A stretch of DNA of 64,000 nt from Cynocephalus volans (GCF_027409185.1 NC_084463.1:109416133-109480132), one strand, 5' to 3'; shown: positions 12,770 to 26,574, counted from the first letter of the stretch. The notes: generated by a model from the sequence alone, not told the origin. Translations and numbers: made by a program.

Positions 12770-13460
12770 ATTTTCACATGCCTCCCTCTCATTCCAAATT
12801 TAGTCTTCAAGATGACATTCAAGATCCTTCAGGATCTGATTTGCTGTATACAGTCTACTTTATCTCTCACGCATCTCTTTTATAATCCTGCTGTTTCGAT
12901 GTGGACAACCTAATTTCCATCCCACATAAGCCAACATCTTTTCTGTCTCTGAGCCTTCGCTCGTGCTGCTCTTAGTCACACACACAAACACCCCCGCCCC
13001 CGCCCCAACTCCCAAAGTGTCTTCCTCAATTCTGAAGGCAGCACTCTATGGAGGAAAAGGAACTGAACTAGGAATCAAAATACCTGGATTCCAGACATGG
13101 TTCTGACATAAACAAGTGTGCTTCTGGACTAGTCCTTCACTTCTCTGGGCTCAGTTTCCCCATCTATAAACAGAAAGGTTGAACTAGATCACCTTAATAA
13201 TCCTAGCTTTAAAGAATTATTCTATGATTCCTATATGCCCAACCAAATCCAAATCTCTTCTTGAAAATCTGCAAGTCCTCCAAGAACTTTCTCCGAGCAC
13301 CTCAGCCCACAGTATTCTCTCCGCTCTGAACTCGTATGAGTGTATCTGGAATCCAGAACAAATCACACAGTGCATTCACTCAGCCAAGATTTTCTGAGCA
13401 TTTTCTTAGCAACATACTATGACAAAGCCTTGAAATAAACATAAAACCAATTAAGACCCA
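12770..13460 (+). repeat. L2 fragment with a nested MIR at about 13030-13210
   Basis: CAAGATCCTTCAGGATCTGA and CCATCCCACATAAGCC fit L2. CTGGGCTCAGTTTCCCCATC fits a MIR-type insertion. L2 resumes at GCAAGTCCTCCAAGAACTTT. Confidence 0.6.
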
Positions 13461-13589
13461 AATCTATCTATCTATCACCTGTATATCCCTTTCCTCTCTC
13501 CTATTTTTATCCAAGTGAAGTCATGTTAAAACATGAACATCAAATACAAAAGACACCATTTATTCACTTATTTAACAAATATTTTTAGA

Positions 13590-14010
13590 AAAACCTTCCA
13601 GGTACTGATCTAAAAAGTAAAGATACCAGTAAACAAACAGGCCAAGTCCCTAACCTCACAGAGTTTATTTATTTGGGAAAGCAGACAGGAAAACACACAC
13701 AAATATGCAATACAGTTTCAAGAAGAAAAACAAAGCAGGGAGACTTTAAAGAGTAACTGGGAGCAGTTTTACACAGAATGGTCAGGGAAGGCCTCCCTGA
13801 GGTGGTTCATTCAAGCACATACACCAAAGAATTGAGGGTAACAATTAGCAACATTCCAGAAGAGCATCCCAGGCACAGGGCAAAGGTTCTGAGACAGAAG
13901 AGATGGTAGAAGGTGGAGAGCAGGTAGGAGGGCTAGGGATTGGACCACATAGGGACTTGGTAGTTAATTTGATTGGATTCTATTTCTAAGAGTGATGGGA
14001 TTCCACATGA
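13590..14010 (+). repeat. Ancient interspersed repeat, family not assigned
   Basis: Text such as GGTCAGGGAAGGCCTCCCTG, AGCATCCCAGGCACAGGGCA and CATAGGGACTTGGTAG is common in old mammalian repeats. No coding frame. Confidence 0.5.
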
Positions 14011-14104
14011 GGGTTAAATAATACTCTGGATCCAACATGGAGAAGAGACCATAAAGAGACAGGAGTGAAGGCCCCAGGACCAGTTAGGCTATACAGAACC
14101 AGTC

Positions 14105-14325
14105 AAGGGCTCAGCGTCCAGTGTCCAACTGCTTAGGTTTGCATCCTGGCTCTCCAGCTAATGAACTGTGTGATCTCTGTGCCTCGGTTTCTATACCTTT
14201 AAGTGAGGATAATAATAGTACCTTCATTATAAGGTTGTCTGGAAGATTAAATTAGTGCATATAAAACTCCTAGAACAGAGTCTGGCACAGAGTCAACACT
14301 TCATCAATGCTAGTACTTTAAAGCT
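14105..14325 (+). repeat. MIR SINE
   Basis: TGTGATCTCTGTGCCTCGGT, then GAGGATAATAATAGTACC and TCTGGCACAGAGTCAACAC in MIR order. Confidence 0.85.
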
Positions 14326-15029
14326 ATGAAATTCACCTAAGAAAAGAGCAGGTAGAGAAGAGAGCTGAAGGCTGAGCCCTGGACACTCTGACATCTCCAA
14401 AGTCTTCCATCTGGCCCAAGATTTGCCATAAGCCTGCATGTCCTAAGCCTTGTCTGGGGCCCCAAGCCCCCTGGATGTAACTCACAATTTACAGCTTGAT
14501 AATTTAATACTTTATACAGTCCTTTAGGTAACAATTACATGTTGTAAGTCCAGGTTATTTTTCTTCTCATCCTTGTACATTCACTACTATGCTTGGCATA
14601 GAGCTAGATACTTAGTCAGGTATTTACAGTTATTCATGATTATGTCACATGAATTTCAAAGACATCAATGTAACATACTATGCTTTCTCTTAAGGAAAAA
14701 ATAATCATCTTCCTCTTCAAGGAATCATGTGAATTATAAATCATATCCTCAGCACCACTCTACCATCCAACCATCAGTTCCCTCTTGGCAGAGACAGTCG
14801 CAGTTACACCATCTGCCATGCCACTTTCCCACCTGACTTCCCAATCCTTATGCTTTGTGTTTAAACTTTTCTGTCTCTACTTTCCTGGTGATTTGTCTAC
14901 ATGTAAAAACCTCATACCTGGCAACATGTCACACTTACCTCCCCACACCCCCCGGTCCCCATGGCCCTGAAAGAATCTTAACATTGAAGCCAGAATATTC
15001 CCCCCAAAAACAGTAGCATCAAAATTTAG

Positions 15030-15200
15030 GAGGAATTGGTAAAGGGTCACAAAAAATGATTACATTGTGAATGATGAATATACTAATTATCCTGATTTGA
15101 TCACCACATATTGTACTCAGGTATTGATATTCAACAGTGTACCCACAAATATGTATAATCAATTATGTTTCCATAAAAATAAATAAATTTCTTAAAATTT
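15030..15200 (+). mobile_element. Short 5'-truncated LINE-1 tail
   Basis: Matches the 3'UTR tail of the element at 18090-18755: GATGAATATACTAATTATCC, then CACAAATATGTATAATC, ending A-rich. Confidence 0.7.
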
Positions 15201-15204
15201 TTAA

Positions 15205-18085
15205 ATCTTAGGAGGAAAAGTGGGAAAGAAAATGGGCATAACCCAAATACACATGCAGAGAATCATCCAGCAGGGTTCTTCCCACCAATGTACAGGAGTT
15301 ACGGTGCCTTCAACTAGTTACTATGAGCATTTATAAAATGACCTCGAGTGATAAGAGTTTCCAACAGAAGAGTGATAAGAGTTTCCAAAAGAACAAAGGC
15401 CCAAGTCAATGAGGGAAAAAAGATTTTTAACTGTTTCACTTTATTCAATTTCTGCAGAACTATCTGCCCTTCTGTTTCTCTTCCTTGTCCCAACCACCCA
15501 TGCCCCCACCCCCCTAGCCCTGGTGATAAACCACAGAAAATAATGCTGACCCACCAAGACTAGCTCTTGATGTGGCTTCAACCAAGTCTGAGCCTCATAT
15601 CTTAAGATCGACCCCTGGCCCTCCAGGGACAAGTAATAGTGACAAATGCATGGGAACTGTGTAGGCAACTGGAAGGTGGACAGAGCTGGGCACATGATAC
15701 TGCTCCCAAACAGGCTTTCTTGTACAAATCTAAATCTGGAACATGCAATGGCCGCTAGATGTTATTTTGCCAATACCTTTCAGCAGAGGTATTATTAGCT
15801 ATTTATAACTAATTCTGATCACCGACCTACTTACGGGAGTTTTAAAAATGGTCCATCTGAAACAAGATATAAAATGGCCTCTGCCCATCTCCTGACTCTT
15901 ACAGTACTTTCTGTACAAACACTGTGATCCTAAATACTATTGTGATTGAAGGAAGCAACCTGTCAAAACACAGATGTGAGGGAAAAAATAGCAAAACAGA
16001 ACCCTCACAACTGTTATCTCTGATTAACTGGACATTAAGTACTGAATGAACACTTTGACTGTAAGTCCCATTTTTCCATTCTAACCCTAACTCTATAAAA
16101 CTAAACATTCATTTGCAAATGGGTTTTTTTTTATCTCTAGGTTTCTATGTACAGATTCTAGTGTACACTGAGAAGCAAAAAGCTTTGATTCTCCTTCCAT
16201 ACAAGTACACAATCTTCAAGAGAACTTCCATTCTTCCTGGACTTAGTCCCAGTGTATAGAAAGAAGTCTTTTGGGTCAGCGCATTTAGCATCCATCCCTG
16301 GCTCAAGAGGCAAGACCAGACTTTCAGGAAAAGCTTCTCCTGGCAGTCCTTACTACTAACTATTTAGTGGCACTTTCTAATGCAAGGGGATATTATGCTA
16401 ACTGGAGTTCCCGGCAACAGAAAACATAATCTAACATGACTAATAGGAAAAATAACTGACTAGGCCCTATTTACTCACTAAAAAATATATCCCCACATGT
16501 TGAGCCTTATCAGGGGTCATCTCTTAGCACCCAGAAGAGAGGCCAGAGTGATGTACAAACAGCCACTTCCCAACAGCAGTGTTTGAATTAGGAGGTACCC
16601 AACACCAATACCCAAAAATAATTTCCCGTCTAAATACTTAACTTCACCCACTCATTGATTCATCAAACCCCTAACATTAAGCATGTTCACTGAGGAAAAG
16701 AAATAACAGAATAAACATGCTTGGAAGCCCTAGACCCAGTGCTTTTTCCATAGCAAATATTCAATAAATGTTGGACACAAAGAAGGAAGAGTGTGTGAAT
16801 GACAGTAAGACAGAGTGCTTCGCCTGAGACCAGTGTCAGACAAAACATCTCAGGACACTAACTGCTTGATTAGAAGCACTTTCTACACCACTTCAGTTAG
16901 CCTTCGCCAAAACAAAGAATGAGAAAAGGGGGAAAAACATTCACAAATACCTAGGTTCAAACTTATGCTTAGCTAGATTAATATCTAAAATCCCAACTTC
17001 ACAACAAAGAAAGACAAAAAGTCACCAAAATTGACCCTTGCCCACCCAGAATAGTTTCCGGAACATTAACAAACAGAAACATATTCCCAGCATATTCTAG
17101 TCACGATGGTCCTTTATCACAAGAGGCCCATAAAAAAGAGGTTTATTTCTTATGCTATTAACAAAGGTTAAGCAGATTATTTCTATCATATTTGCTTGGG
17201 GATCCTAAATTCCAGTTTAAACAAATGATTCCCACACTTCTAGAAAGGCCTTAATTGGGCTAGTCTGTTACTTTTAGTGCAATCTTGCAAAGGCTGGATT
17301 CTTTTTAAATCCCTAAAAGACTTGGGCAAAATTCTTTTGATGATAATTTTTTTTAAAGATCCTCTCTAAAGTTTACATATGTATGTTCCACAATTACTTA
17401 TTTTGAAAGAAAAAAAAAAAGCACATTTTATTCCAAAAGGCTCCTTCCAATCTGAAAGCTCTAATTGCCAACATATCTGATATTGACTTCCTGCATAAAA
17501 CAAAACACAAAGCAACAAGCATAATCATAGGTCTAAAAAGTGAGATTTCTAAAGAAAAACAGAGAAAGTTCAGCTTGTTTAGCCAGAAGAAAGGAAGGAA
17601 AGATGGGGCAATCTGTACATTTGGTAACTGCCATTGGGTTCCAGGAGAAACAATTTATCAAATCTGTGAACATATGTGCATTGAGGGAGAAGAAAACAGA
17701 AAAAGTAAGAAACACTAAAAGAAAACTTAGGCTAACTACAAGGAGATAATCTGTGATCATCAATCTGGAAATCTTAGAAAGCATTTCCTAGGAGATTGTG
17801 AAATCTCTTGAGAAAGATCAAATCTCTTGAGAAAGACTTAAGGATATTCAAGGTAGAGTAGGTTAAAATAGTCAAAGTTCTACTATACTAGGAGATTACA
17901 TCTGAGTATCAAAAAGATATTCCAGTTCTATTTTTCTAAGCTTCTAGCTATCTTAGAAAATCTAAATCACTCATTTAATGAATTATAAAAATGACAAGTT
18001 CTTACCAAATATAAAAACATTAACAACTATAAGCAATGCATTAAAAATGCAACCGAATATTTCTGACATTTAAATAAGAACACTG
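15205..18085. other. Non-coding sequence
   Basis: Unique-looking intronic sequence. A small tandem repeat (unit AAATCTCTTGAGAAAGA) lies at about 17799-17838. No exon seen. Confidence 0.55.
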
Positions 18086-18089
18086 ACAA

Positions 18090-18755
18090 AGCCTCCTTTT
18101 GAGACCCCCAACTCTCAAAACTAAGCTCAAGAGCATTCTCCTCAAACAACTACAGCTAGAGCTACCATATGATCCAGCAATCCCACTGCTAGGTATACCC
18201 AAAGGAATGGAAATCATCATGTGGAAAGGATACCTATACTCCCATGTTTATCGCAGATCTATTTACAGTAGCCAAGAGTTGGAACCAACCTAAATGTCCA
18301 TCGATGGACAACTGGATAAGAAAAATGTGGTATATTTACACAATGGAATATTACTCAGCCATAAAAAAGAATGAAATTCTGCCATTTGCAGCAACATGGA
18401 TGAACTTGGAGAAAATTATGTTAAGTGAAACAAGCCAGGCACAGAAAGAGAAATACTACATGTCCTCACTTATAAGTGGAAGCTAATAATAAATAAATAA
18501 GAAACAAACAAACAAACAATCACAATAATAAGTCAAACTCTCAGAAGGAGAGAGCAGAACTGTGGTTACTAGAGCTGGGAAGTGGGGAGGGGGGTCAGGA
18601 ACAAATTGGTTAATGGACACAGAGAATGATTACATATGGTAATGATGAATATGCTAACTATCCTGATTTGATTATCAAGTATCATATACAAGTATTGCTA
18701 GTCAACTTCATACCCCACAAATATGTATTATCAATTTTGTTTCAATTAAAAAAAA
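18090..18755 (+). mobile_element. 5'-truncated LINE-1, well preserved 3' end
   Basis: Contains the ORF2 C-terminal stretch (LPYDPAIPLLGIPKGME and ATWMNLEKIMLSETSQAQKE in two adjacent frames, so one frameshift), the 3'UTR and a poly(A) tail. Better preserved than the copy at 6585. Confidence 0.88.
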
Positions 18756-18759
18756 AAGA

Positions 18760-20325
18760 AAGCATTCTCATAGGAACTCATACCAAAAGATCACCAATTT
18801 ATTAAGAATGAACTTTGCCATTCTCTGTAGGAATGATGAGAAAAACTATACCCAGAAGCTACAGATAAAACAAAATGACTTTCAGGTAACACAAGATACA
18901 AAACGGGAGAACCAAGGGACTAATCAGGACATGACCTCCAATGTCTGGCCCTAAGGGATTACCCTGGTCTGGAAAAACTAGAAAAACTGAGCTAAGAGAT
19001 CCTTCAGACCTCAAGTTCCAGAAACTTCTGAATAAATGGAAAGCTGGAATTTTAACCCATGTTTTTGGACTTCAAATCCCCTATACTGAGTGGTCACGTT
19101 CTGCAGAGGTCCAAAACCCAAAACGAGTCATGTCCTGACACATTTAGAGGTACTGGTGATAATTTCACATATCAAGGCCCCATTCAATAGGACAAGCTCT
19201 CCAGGATTAGAGGCTCTAAATGGTAAAAATGGGTATGAAGAACTCAGATCGCATTTTGGTTTCACATTTTTTTATTTTACAAAAAAAACATGGTTGACTC
19301 TGACATTAATTAAAAGAAAACTTATTTAGTTGAAAAATTTTATTTTTCTGCCTGTCAGCTGTCCCTTTTTCTGCAAACTCCTGCTACCTTATATTCCTTG
19401 TCCTGAAAACCAAGACTTCAGATTACTAACAAGTTCAGAAGAAAAGGCCTAGAAGTTACACAAGGAACAGCAAGAAATCCAGATTGTATTCAAAGCGGTG
19501 GACAATTCCAGTGAAATGGCTCCACCCACTGCTGCCCTTCCTGAGCCCATTATCTGCAGAGAATCAAAGGGCCTGGCTATAAATTTGGGTATTCAATGGC
19601 CTTGTAAGCTCCCTAGCTGTATATATGCACTACGCAATTAACTGGTAAGAAATATGGAGGGGTAGAAAAGCTTTGTGCATCTCTAAATCCTGGCTTTTGT
19701 ATCCCTTCTGAATTCCCACACAGTAACTCTCCAAAGGCCTCCTATTGTTCCCCCATGATAAAAAGTGAAATAAATGTACATTTTATCTTAAATGGTCTCA
19801 TTATTAAGAAAGGCATTCTCAATTCATTTTTACCTTACCAGTACCAAGTTTTAAAATTCTGCATTTTTAAGAAACAAGAGAATGTGGGGGGCACCTCAAC
19901 TTAAATAAGATGTTTAGGGCAAGGAAAGGCTTTTAAACAAATCACCACATTGATTTACCTCTCAGGGTAGTCATGAAAGAAAAAAACTTTCACCAAAGCA
20001 TTGCGAAACATCTGGGGAACATAAAGGACAAACCACCAGTTGTGTTGCTCCACATACACATTCCATTTCAATGTTTGCCTGGTAAGATTCAGCTCTTTTC
20101 TTATCCCCAGCAGCCCTGTGGTCACTGCAACTAGTTCTTACCCAGTGAACCAAGCTACTTACTGCAGGTTTCAGTAAATGGGGCAGGAATTGAAACACCC
20201 AGATATCTTGGTTCTATTCACTTTTTTAACCTCCTAATTAAGAACTACAACTTATACATGACTTGTGACGAGCATGTCACATTCCTGTACACAGATGTCA
20301 CATGAATCTTCTAAAAACACAGCTT
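18760..20325. other. Non-coding unique sequence
   Basis: No repeat family or exon recognised. Confidence 0.5.
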
Positions 20326-20329
20326 TGCC

Positions 20330-20965
20330 CATTACCCCTTTTCTCAATCTTTAAAAACTAGACAATGTCTATAGGATAAAGTTCCAGTCCCTGAGCCAGA
20401 ATTCAAGCCAACCACAGTCTCCTTCAACTGGACCTCATTGTAGAAGGCAGTTGTATGCGCATACCTTTAGAGGCAAATTGGAATTCCAGCTCTATCACTT
20501 ACTACTTGTGTCGTCTTGAGCAGGTTACTTATCTTTCTGGTCTTCTCTTTTGAAAACAAGAATTCCCTCATCCTTAAAACAAGAGTAACAGTACCTACTT
20601 CATAACACTAAAGGAAGAAAGAGAGAGAATGACATGTGGCTCAGAGGAGATACTCAGTATTACTTTTTTCCTTAGTTCCAATCCAAATGGCCTACCCTCT
20701 GTTCTCTTGAAAATTCTCCCCAGCAACTTCCCATCAGTTTCAGAACCATGCTTTGCTTCAAGGCCCAATTGAAATCCGCTCTTTCAGAAAGCCACCCTGC
20801 CTAACAATCATTTTCTCCTTTAGTTTATGTAATTCTTATACAAGTACTGTAAGCCAATTGATCTGAAATTATTCTTCTCTTTTGTGTCACTCCTCTTTCC
20901 CCAACGAGCCCACAAACTCAAGAGCGAGCCAATCACAATCTAAGTGTTCAATAAAAAATACTTTG
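20330..20965 (+). repeat. L2 LINE fragment with a MIR nested at about 20445-20660
   Basis: L2 3'-end text (AGGATAAAGTTCCAGTCCCT and CAAGGCCCAATTGAAATCC, ending AAGTGTTCAATAAA) is interrupted by MIR text (CACTTACTACTTGTGTCGTC, ACAGTACCTACTTCATAA). Confidence 0.65.
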
Positions 20966-21984
20966 AAGGTAAAAGTTGCCTTGGAGTTGCCTACCAAAAA
21001 TGGGTGCCCTTCTGGCCTAATTAAGGGATAATAACACTTCCTGTATACATTAGAACAAATCTCTTCCCCATGTGTTGTCGAGTTTTTCCAAAAGTAATAA
21101 TACATGCTAGGTAAATAAAAGGAAGGCTAAACCTATGTTAGAAACCTGGGAACTCTCTGCCAGGCCAGCAAAATCCAGAAAGCCTTTACTTCACTTCATG
21201 TATTCAACAGGCTCTTCTTGAGTTCTTGCTTTGTGCTGTTCATTCAGCATGGGAGACAGACTATGAGCAATTCATAGTCTATTTCTGATCCTTTAGAAAG
21301 CCCTATTTCTGGGGGAAGGAAAACCCATCAGTGAACAGATTTACCTCCTAAAAAATTTTACTTGGAGAAAACAAAACAAAGCAAGAATGCAGTCACTTGG
21401 GTTTAACCTGTGATCCTATCCTAAGATGGCCAGTTGAAGTATGAGCATAATAGAGGTAGCTAAAAACAATCTTGGAGATGGGATAATGACCGCTTCATCA
21501 CTACCGAGACCTTGTCCAAACAGCAGAAACACCTGGACTGGGATAAAAGCAAGAGCTGGACTAAAGCAGCATTCAGGCAAATTCTCTCACTTAGTGAAGA
21601 AGTTGTTTTATTGGTATTCAAATAATTATAAATCACATTCATATAAAGATCCCAGGAAAATGCAATAATCCTTCTTTAGAAACACTGGAAAACGTTCAGT
21701 CTCTTGTACTGCACTCAGTGACTAAATTCTTCGACAAGGTAGCGTAAATTTGGCTAAAGTGTGTCCCTTCAGTCTTGGGTCACTTTAAAAAAAGAACACC
21801 TTTAATACTTAAGTGCTCATCAGAAAAAGGTGGGGGAGGATGAAAGGTAACCATCCACAAATAGTTTAACTTGTCGAAGTGATAGAGTGCAAAGTTAATT
21901 TTCCTTTGTTTGAGTTGTGTGTGTGAGTGTGTGTATGTGTTGCATACAAGTTACAACAACTCCAGGTAAGAGCCTCTGCAGAGA

Positions 21985-22610
21985 GGCTTGGGCGGCGTCC
22001 AGGGGGCAAGGCGGCACGCAGAGCCCACTCCCAGGGCCGCCCGGAGTCCAGTTTCGACTCTGCACAGGGCCGCTCTTCACTGCCCCAGACCCTGCCTCGA
22101 GGTTCCCCACCCCCAACCGCGCGGCCCCAGCCGGCCGCAAAGCAGTGCTGGCCACGACCGCCCGAGAGGGCAGTCCCCATCAGCCCCAGGAGCTGCCCGC
22201 CACCTTGCTCCTAGGGAGCCTTTGGGGCGCCCCTCGTGCAAATACTCACAGAGCTCGACCACCACCGGGGCAAGGAGTCAGGAATAGCGGGAAAAAGGCT
22301 AGGAGTGCAGGGACGGGGCAGGGCGCGGCAGAGCAGGAACCCGCGCCCCGTCCTGCCCGCCACCCGGCCGGGAGCCAGGGCACCAGGGCAAGCAGGCGAC
22401 CTCCCAGCGGCGCCCCGAGGCGCTTACCTCTGCGCTCCCCAGCCAGGCCGGGCGCTCAGCACAGACGGCGGCTCTCCGGAGCCCGCAGCCCGGAGGAGGA
22501 GCCGCTCCTGCAGAGAGGGCGGGCGCCCGGCAGGCATCCGCGCCGGGGCTGTGGCCGGGCTGGAAGGAGAGGGAAGGGAGGGAGCGCAGATTTGAGTAGA
22601 GGGGGGCGTG
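21985..22610 (-). promoter_or_regulatory. Isolated CpG island, likely alternative DENND2B promoter
   Basis: A sharply bounded GC- and CpG-rich block sits in otherwise AT-rich sequence with no interspersed repeat. On the minus strand two donor-like sites occur: GCAGAG then GTAAGCG (last exon base 22428) and CTCT then GTGAGTATT (last exon base 22250). Repeated GC boxes and purine-rich tracts lie toward 22,500-22,760. Its position inside the presumed 5' intron of DENND2B, a gene known for several first exons, suggests an internal promoter. Open frames through the island on both strands are products of high GC and are not called as genes. Confidence 0.6.
22250..22560 (-). other. Candidate alternative first exon(s) ending at 22428 or 22250
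   Basis: The two minus-strand splice donors within the 22-kb CpG island define possible untranslated first exons sharing an upstream start. The 22428 site matches the consensus at G|GTAAG; the 22250 site matches at GTGAGT. The TSS is not determinable from sequence. These could belong to DENND2B or to an unannotated minus-strand transcript. Confidence 0.4.
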
Positions 22611-22619
22611 GAGGATGTG

Positions 22620-25600
22620 TGCCTCCACCCAAGACAGAGAGGGTGGGCTGCTGAAGCCTGGCGGAGGGGTGTGCTCGGAGGCACTGGAGGGAGCAAGAGT
22701 GCGCAAAAGAGGGTGGGGGACAGGGGTGAGGAAGGTTGGGGACAGGAAAGGCCAGGATGAGAAGTTGGCACTCAAACTGGAAGGCCCTCACCTCGGCACC
22801 ATCCGTCCAAGAATTGTCTGGGTTTGGAGCAAAGCACAAGGGGGTCTGAAACTTTATGTCATTTTCTCATACACACGTGACCCCCCTGCAGTCCAGATGG
22901 TTTCAATCACTGGAGGAAAAAAGCGGCTCTGCTGGTATGCATGAAAAGCCGGAGCTGGGAGAGTCTGGGAAAAGCTGCCTGTGCAGCCCGCCTGCCTGCA
23001 AACCGGAGAGCTCTTTCCGTTTCTCCCAGCTCTTGGCCTGGGAGAGCCCTACAGAACCCAAACGACATTAAAAGAAGCTACATATGGTAGTACAGCAGTA
23101 GCAGAACTCTGAAAGCACTAGGGTTCCAAGGAGCCTGGTCTGAACTGAAAGCTCCAAGGGCATTCAGAGAGTTTGTTTTAAATACTCCACTGGCTTGCAA
23201 AACCAAAAATTAGAAAGGGGTGTTATTTAATAATAAAGCACTGGAACACTAGCTGTGAGAATCTGTGATTTATTAGTGGAACTCTGAAGGAAATTGTTAA
23301 CCCAGTATGACAATCCACTTGGAAAAAAATAATGTAAATCACTTAAAATCCAAACCCATACACACTTGGTGGGATGTTAGGAAGCCATGTAACCCAATTT
23401 CTCTTCCCATAAGTCATTATAAATAGACCTCAATATTGAAATGCACCAATCTGCTGAGTGGCAAAAAAAGTTTACTTGCAAAGTTTACAATTTCAAATTT
23501 ACAATTTTACATTGACTAGTTACATTTGAAGGAACCAATTTGTATGAATGAACATAAGCAGGTTCTAAGGCCAAGACATGTTTCAAAACCCAAGCCAATT
23601 CAATTGTCACATATCCTAAAGAGGTATTTACTCAGCTGCAAGGCAAGCACTAAAAATAATGAGGAGTTTAAGATTCATCCTGGGAATAATTTAACTTGTT
23701 CATGATCGAACACAAATAGTGGAAAATCCAAACTGATAAAGTCTACTGTTCCTTTGCCAAAAAAAGGATGTCACACATGAATTACTAGTATTAACTCTTT
23801 GCCTCCAAAATATGGATGCCAGACAATATGTTTGTCCTTTCTAGCAGAAGGTCTTATATGCAACATGACACAGTTGTCTGTGTGTGAAAAAAAAAATTAA
23901 TTCCTGGTAAGTTGAATTGGTTCTACATTAGGAAAATCCAAGATTTCACCTGCAGTTGAGGCACACTGGAAAACACGGGGGACAACTTGAAACTAGTCAA
24001 ATCAGAACAAGTTTTACTCCAAACTCGAAATCTAACAGTGAGTGTCTACTCTAGTTCACTGAAGTGCTTCAACATTTCAGGAGATCTGGGCCATATTTTG
24101 GTGGACTTGCCACTCTCCAATCTTTTCCAATCTCAAATTGGGGTAGCTCTGCCCCAAACATGGAACAAGAGAACTCATAAATGTGAAAGCAAGCCGCAGT
24201 ATTTAACAATACCCCAAGCAAATTCCACCTGCAGCTCTCTAAGCTCTATAAGGAGGTTCTTAACTCTCCCTCTTTCAAAACTATTAGAACTTCTACTACT
24301 AAAGTCCTATTTTTCTTGTAAGTGACATGTGTAAAAAAAGCCACCTTAATAGACATCAAGATTTTCTCTATTCAGACCCAGGACTGTAACTATTTTCATC
24401 TTCGGCAGCTGCTGCTGCTACCTCTTATGTGTGCTGAAGCAATGTAAGTGGGCAATAGTGAGATACAAATAATTGTTCTTTTGTTTGCCAGTTCCATTGC
24501 AAATTCTTCATGGAACTTTTTTAATTCTTAAGAGAAACCTTTACAAAGAAAATTAACATCCCTTAGGTTTTCTAAATATAGTCTAAATATAGTTTTGAGT
24601 CTAAACTCCACATATGTATTAATTAATCTTAATTCTGGCCAAATATTTATTAGGAACATTGACATGTGAAATGTTGTTAATGCTATTTTGAATGGTGCTA
24701 ATTTATATAATTTGCATTAACCTAATGTTCACATCATTTGACAATGCCAGCTATGTACATGGTACAAAGGGAGATGGTAAGTTCCATGAGGACAAGAACC
24801 AGCTCTATCTTACTAATACTTACATCCTATGTGCCTAGCACAGTGCCCAGCATGAAATAAGTGCACAATAAATACACGATGTCTGAATAAAAGAAAGATA
24901 AATAAAAACACCCCCTATAAGGTTACAATTCTGTTTAGAGGGACATGACTTGTAAACAACAGAATGAAACAACAGCAATAGGGAGGATACTAGCAACAAA
25001 AAGAAGGGGTAATTAACATTAGCCAGCTTTGGACTCTAATCACAATATATATTCAGAAATGTGCTGAGACTGCTGAAAATATAAAGAACTTGTAGGAGAA
25101 ACTTGGTATATTTAGTGCCTAATTTAAGGATCTCAGAGATATACTTTCCCATGTCCCCACTATTCAGTCCCCTCAACACAGAGCCAAGACAAGATTTGAG
25201 CATAAACATCCTGGCTCTAATTTGGATAGTACAAATACTGTTCCTTTCACTCTCTCTCATGCATCTCCCCCACCCCCAAGCCATTTCCTCTGTACTGTCT
25301 TCTGTCATTCTAATAAAAGTCTCCTAATCTTTAAAAGCAGTAGCTTTGGTTCTCTTTGTGTGGAAAAGTAAAAAACATCCTGATTACATGGTCATATTCC
25401 ATACAGATGCCTGGCAACACATCTTATAGCTAAAGGTCTGTTGAATATTTTAACTCTGAGGGACTTGTAGTTCAACTATTTTGTTATATACCAAAATAGA
25501 ACTTGACGTCAAAGAGATGAGCTTTACTTCCTTTTGCTATTTTAAATCTTGCACTTACACATAGTGAGTTGTTTGGGTTTTCTAGTTCATGGATTTTGCT
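22620..25600. other. Non-coding sequence upstream of the 22-kb CpG island
   Basis: The first 200 bases are GC-moderate island shore. The rest is AT-rich and unique apart from the L2 at 24.75 kb. The 112-codon frame at 23987-24325 shows no motif. Confidence 0.5.
24750..24890 (+). repeat. L2 3'-end fragment
   Basis: TAAGTTCCATGAGGACAAGA and TAGCACAGTGCCCAGCATGA, then AATAAGTGCACAATAAA, follow the L2 3' consensus. Confidence 0.75.
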
Positions 25601-25614
25601 TTGGTGTGTTTTGG

Positions 25615-25617
<3 letters not shown>

Positions 25618-25645
<28 letters not shown>
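25618..25645. repeat. Poly(T) tract
   Basis: An uninterrupted run of T following TTGGCT. No recognisable retroelement body is attached on either side, so it may be the remnant of a tail or slippage. Confidence 0.85.
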
Positions 25646-25650
<5 letters not shown>

Positions 25651-26570
25651 ACAGAGGGGTTAAGATTTTCTAGAAAGATTTTTGGTTTGTGGGTCTAGTA
25701 CTCACCAAGCAATTATTTCCTCCTAGGTACTCTGCCTGTGATATTATATGCGGTCATTAAAGGGGCAGTGGGGGCTTATTTATACCTCATGATCCAAACA
25801 ACTAGGTTTCTCTAAGGCAGGCAATTGGGTAACTTGGTTGACCTAGACGACCTTTAAGTTTTCTAGACCATACTTTTCCAAACATCCTTTTTTTAAAAAT
25901 AAAAATATTATGTTTTGCTTAAACAGCTAAACTTAAATGTTAAAGACTGAAATTATCCCAAAGCAGTTTTTTTTTTAAAATAATTATTCATCACTAACCC
26001 ATAACCTCAACAACTACTATTTAATCCAATCCTGCTTTCCATTCTCCCCACATTTGAGTAGAACCTCATTTCTAAAGCACCCCATATTAACCCTTGAGGC
26101 TTTTCCATAGCTTTAAGACTTTGGGCCAGTTTGGGCATCAAACGCCTCTGATCTATAATCTCCAGGAACTCAGCCTACCTCAGAAATAGCTATCAGAAGT
26201 GCAAAGGATTAGCCTTGTCATTCCTTTGGCTTTTTTACATTTTTCTTTTCCGAGCCTCTTAAAAGGCAAATAGGGCTTACATTCAAATGACGCAACTAAG
26301 TCAACAGTCTGGATCCCCATGACTAGTTTTTGTCATCAATAAAGTATAATGGTACATACAAGATCACTGGCTCCTAAATCTGATAGCCCTTCAGAATCAT
26401 CTAAAAAATTGTCAGACATAGAGATACTGTGGCTCCATTCCCAGACCTACTGAATTAGAACCTCTAAGTTTAAGAAACACTAAACTTGCTCTCCTTATGA
26501 CTTTATGAACTAATCTTATCTTTATACCAATAAGGAAGGTTACATATATATAATTGTACTGTGTGTTATG
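25646..26570. other. Non-coding sequence left of the truncated LINE-1
   Basis: Unique text with no exon. The LINE-1 stops abruptly near 26,575-26,600 without a tail. Confidence 0.5.
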
Positions 26571-26574
26571 ATTC

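Noticed and set aside
21917-22654. 245-codon plus-strand open frame through the 22-kb CpG island, with overlapping frames on both strands
   Set aside because: Long frames in all directions are expected in GC-rich DNA. The sequence is Arg/Pro/Gly-rich without any domain, and splice signals favour the minus strand.
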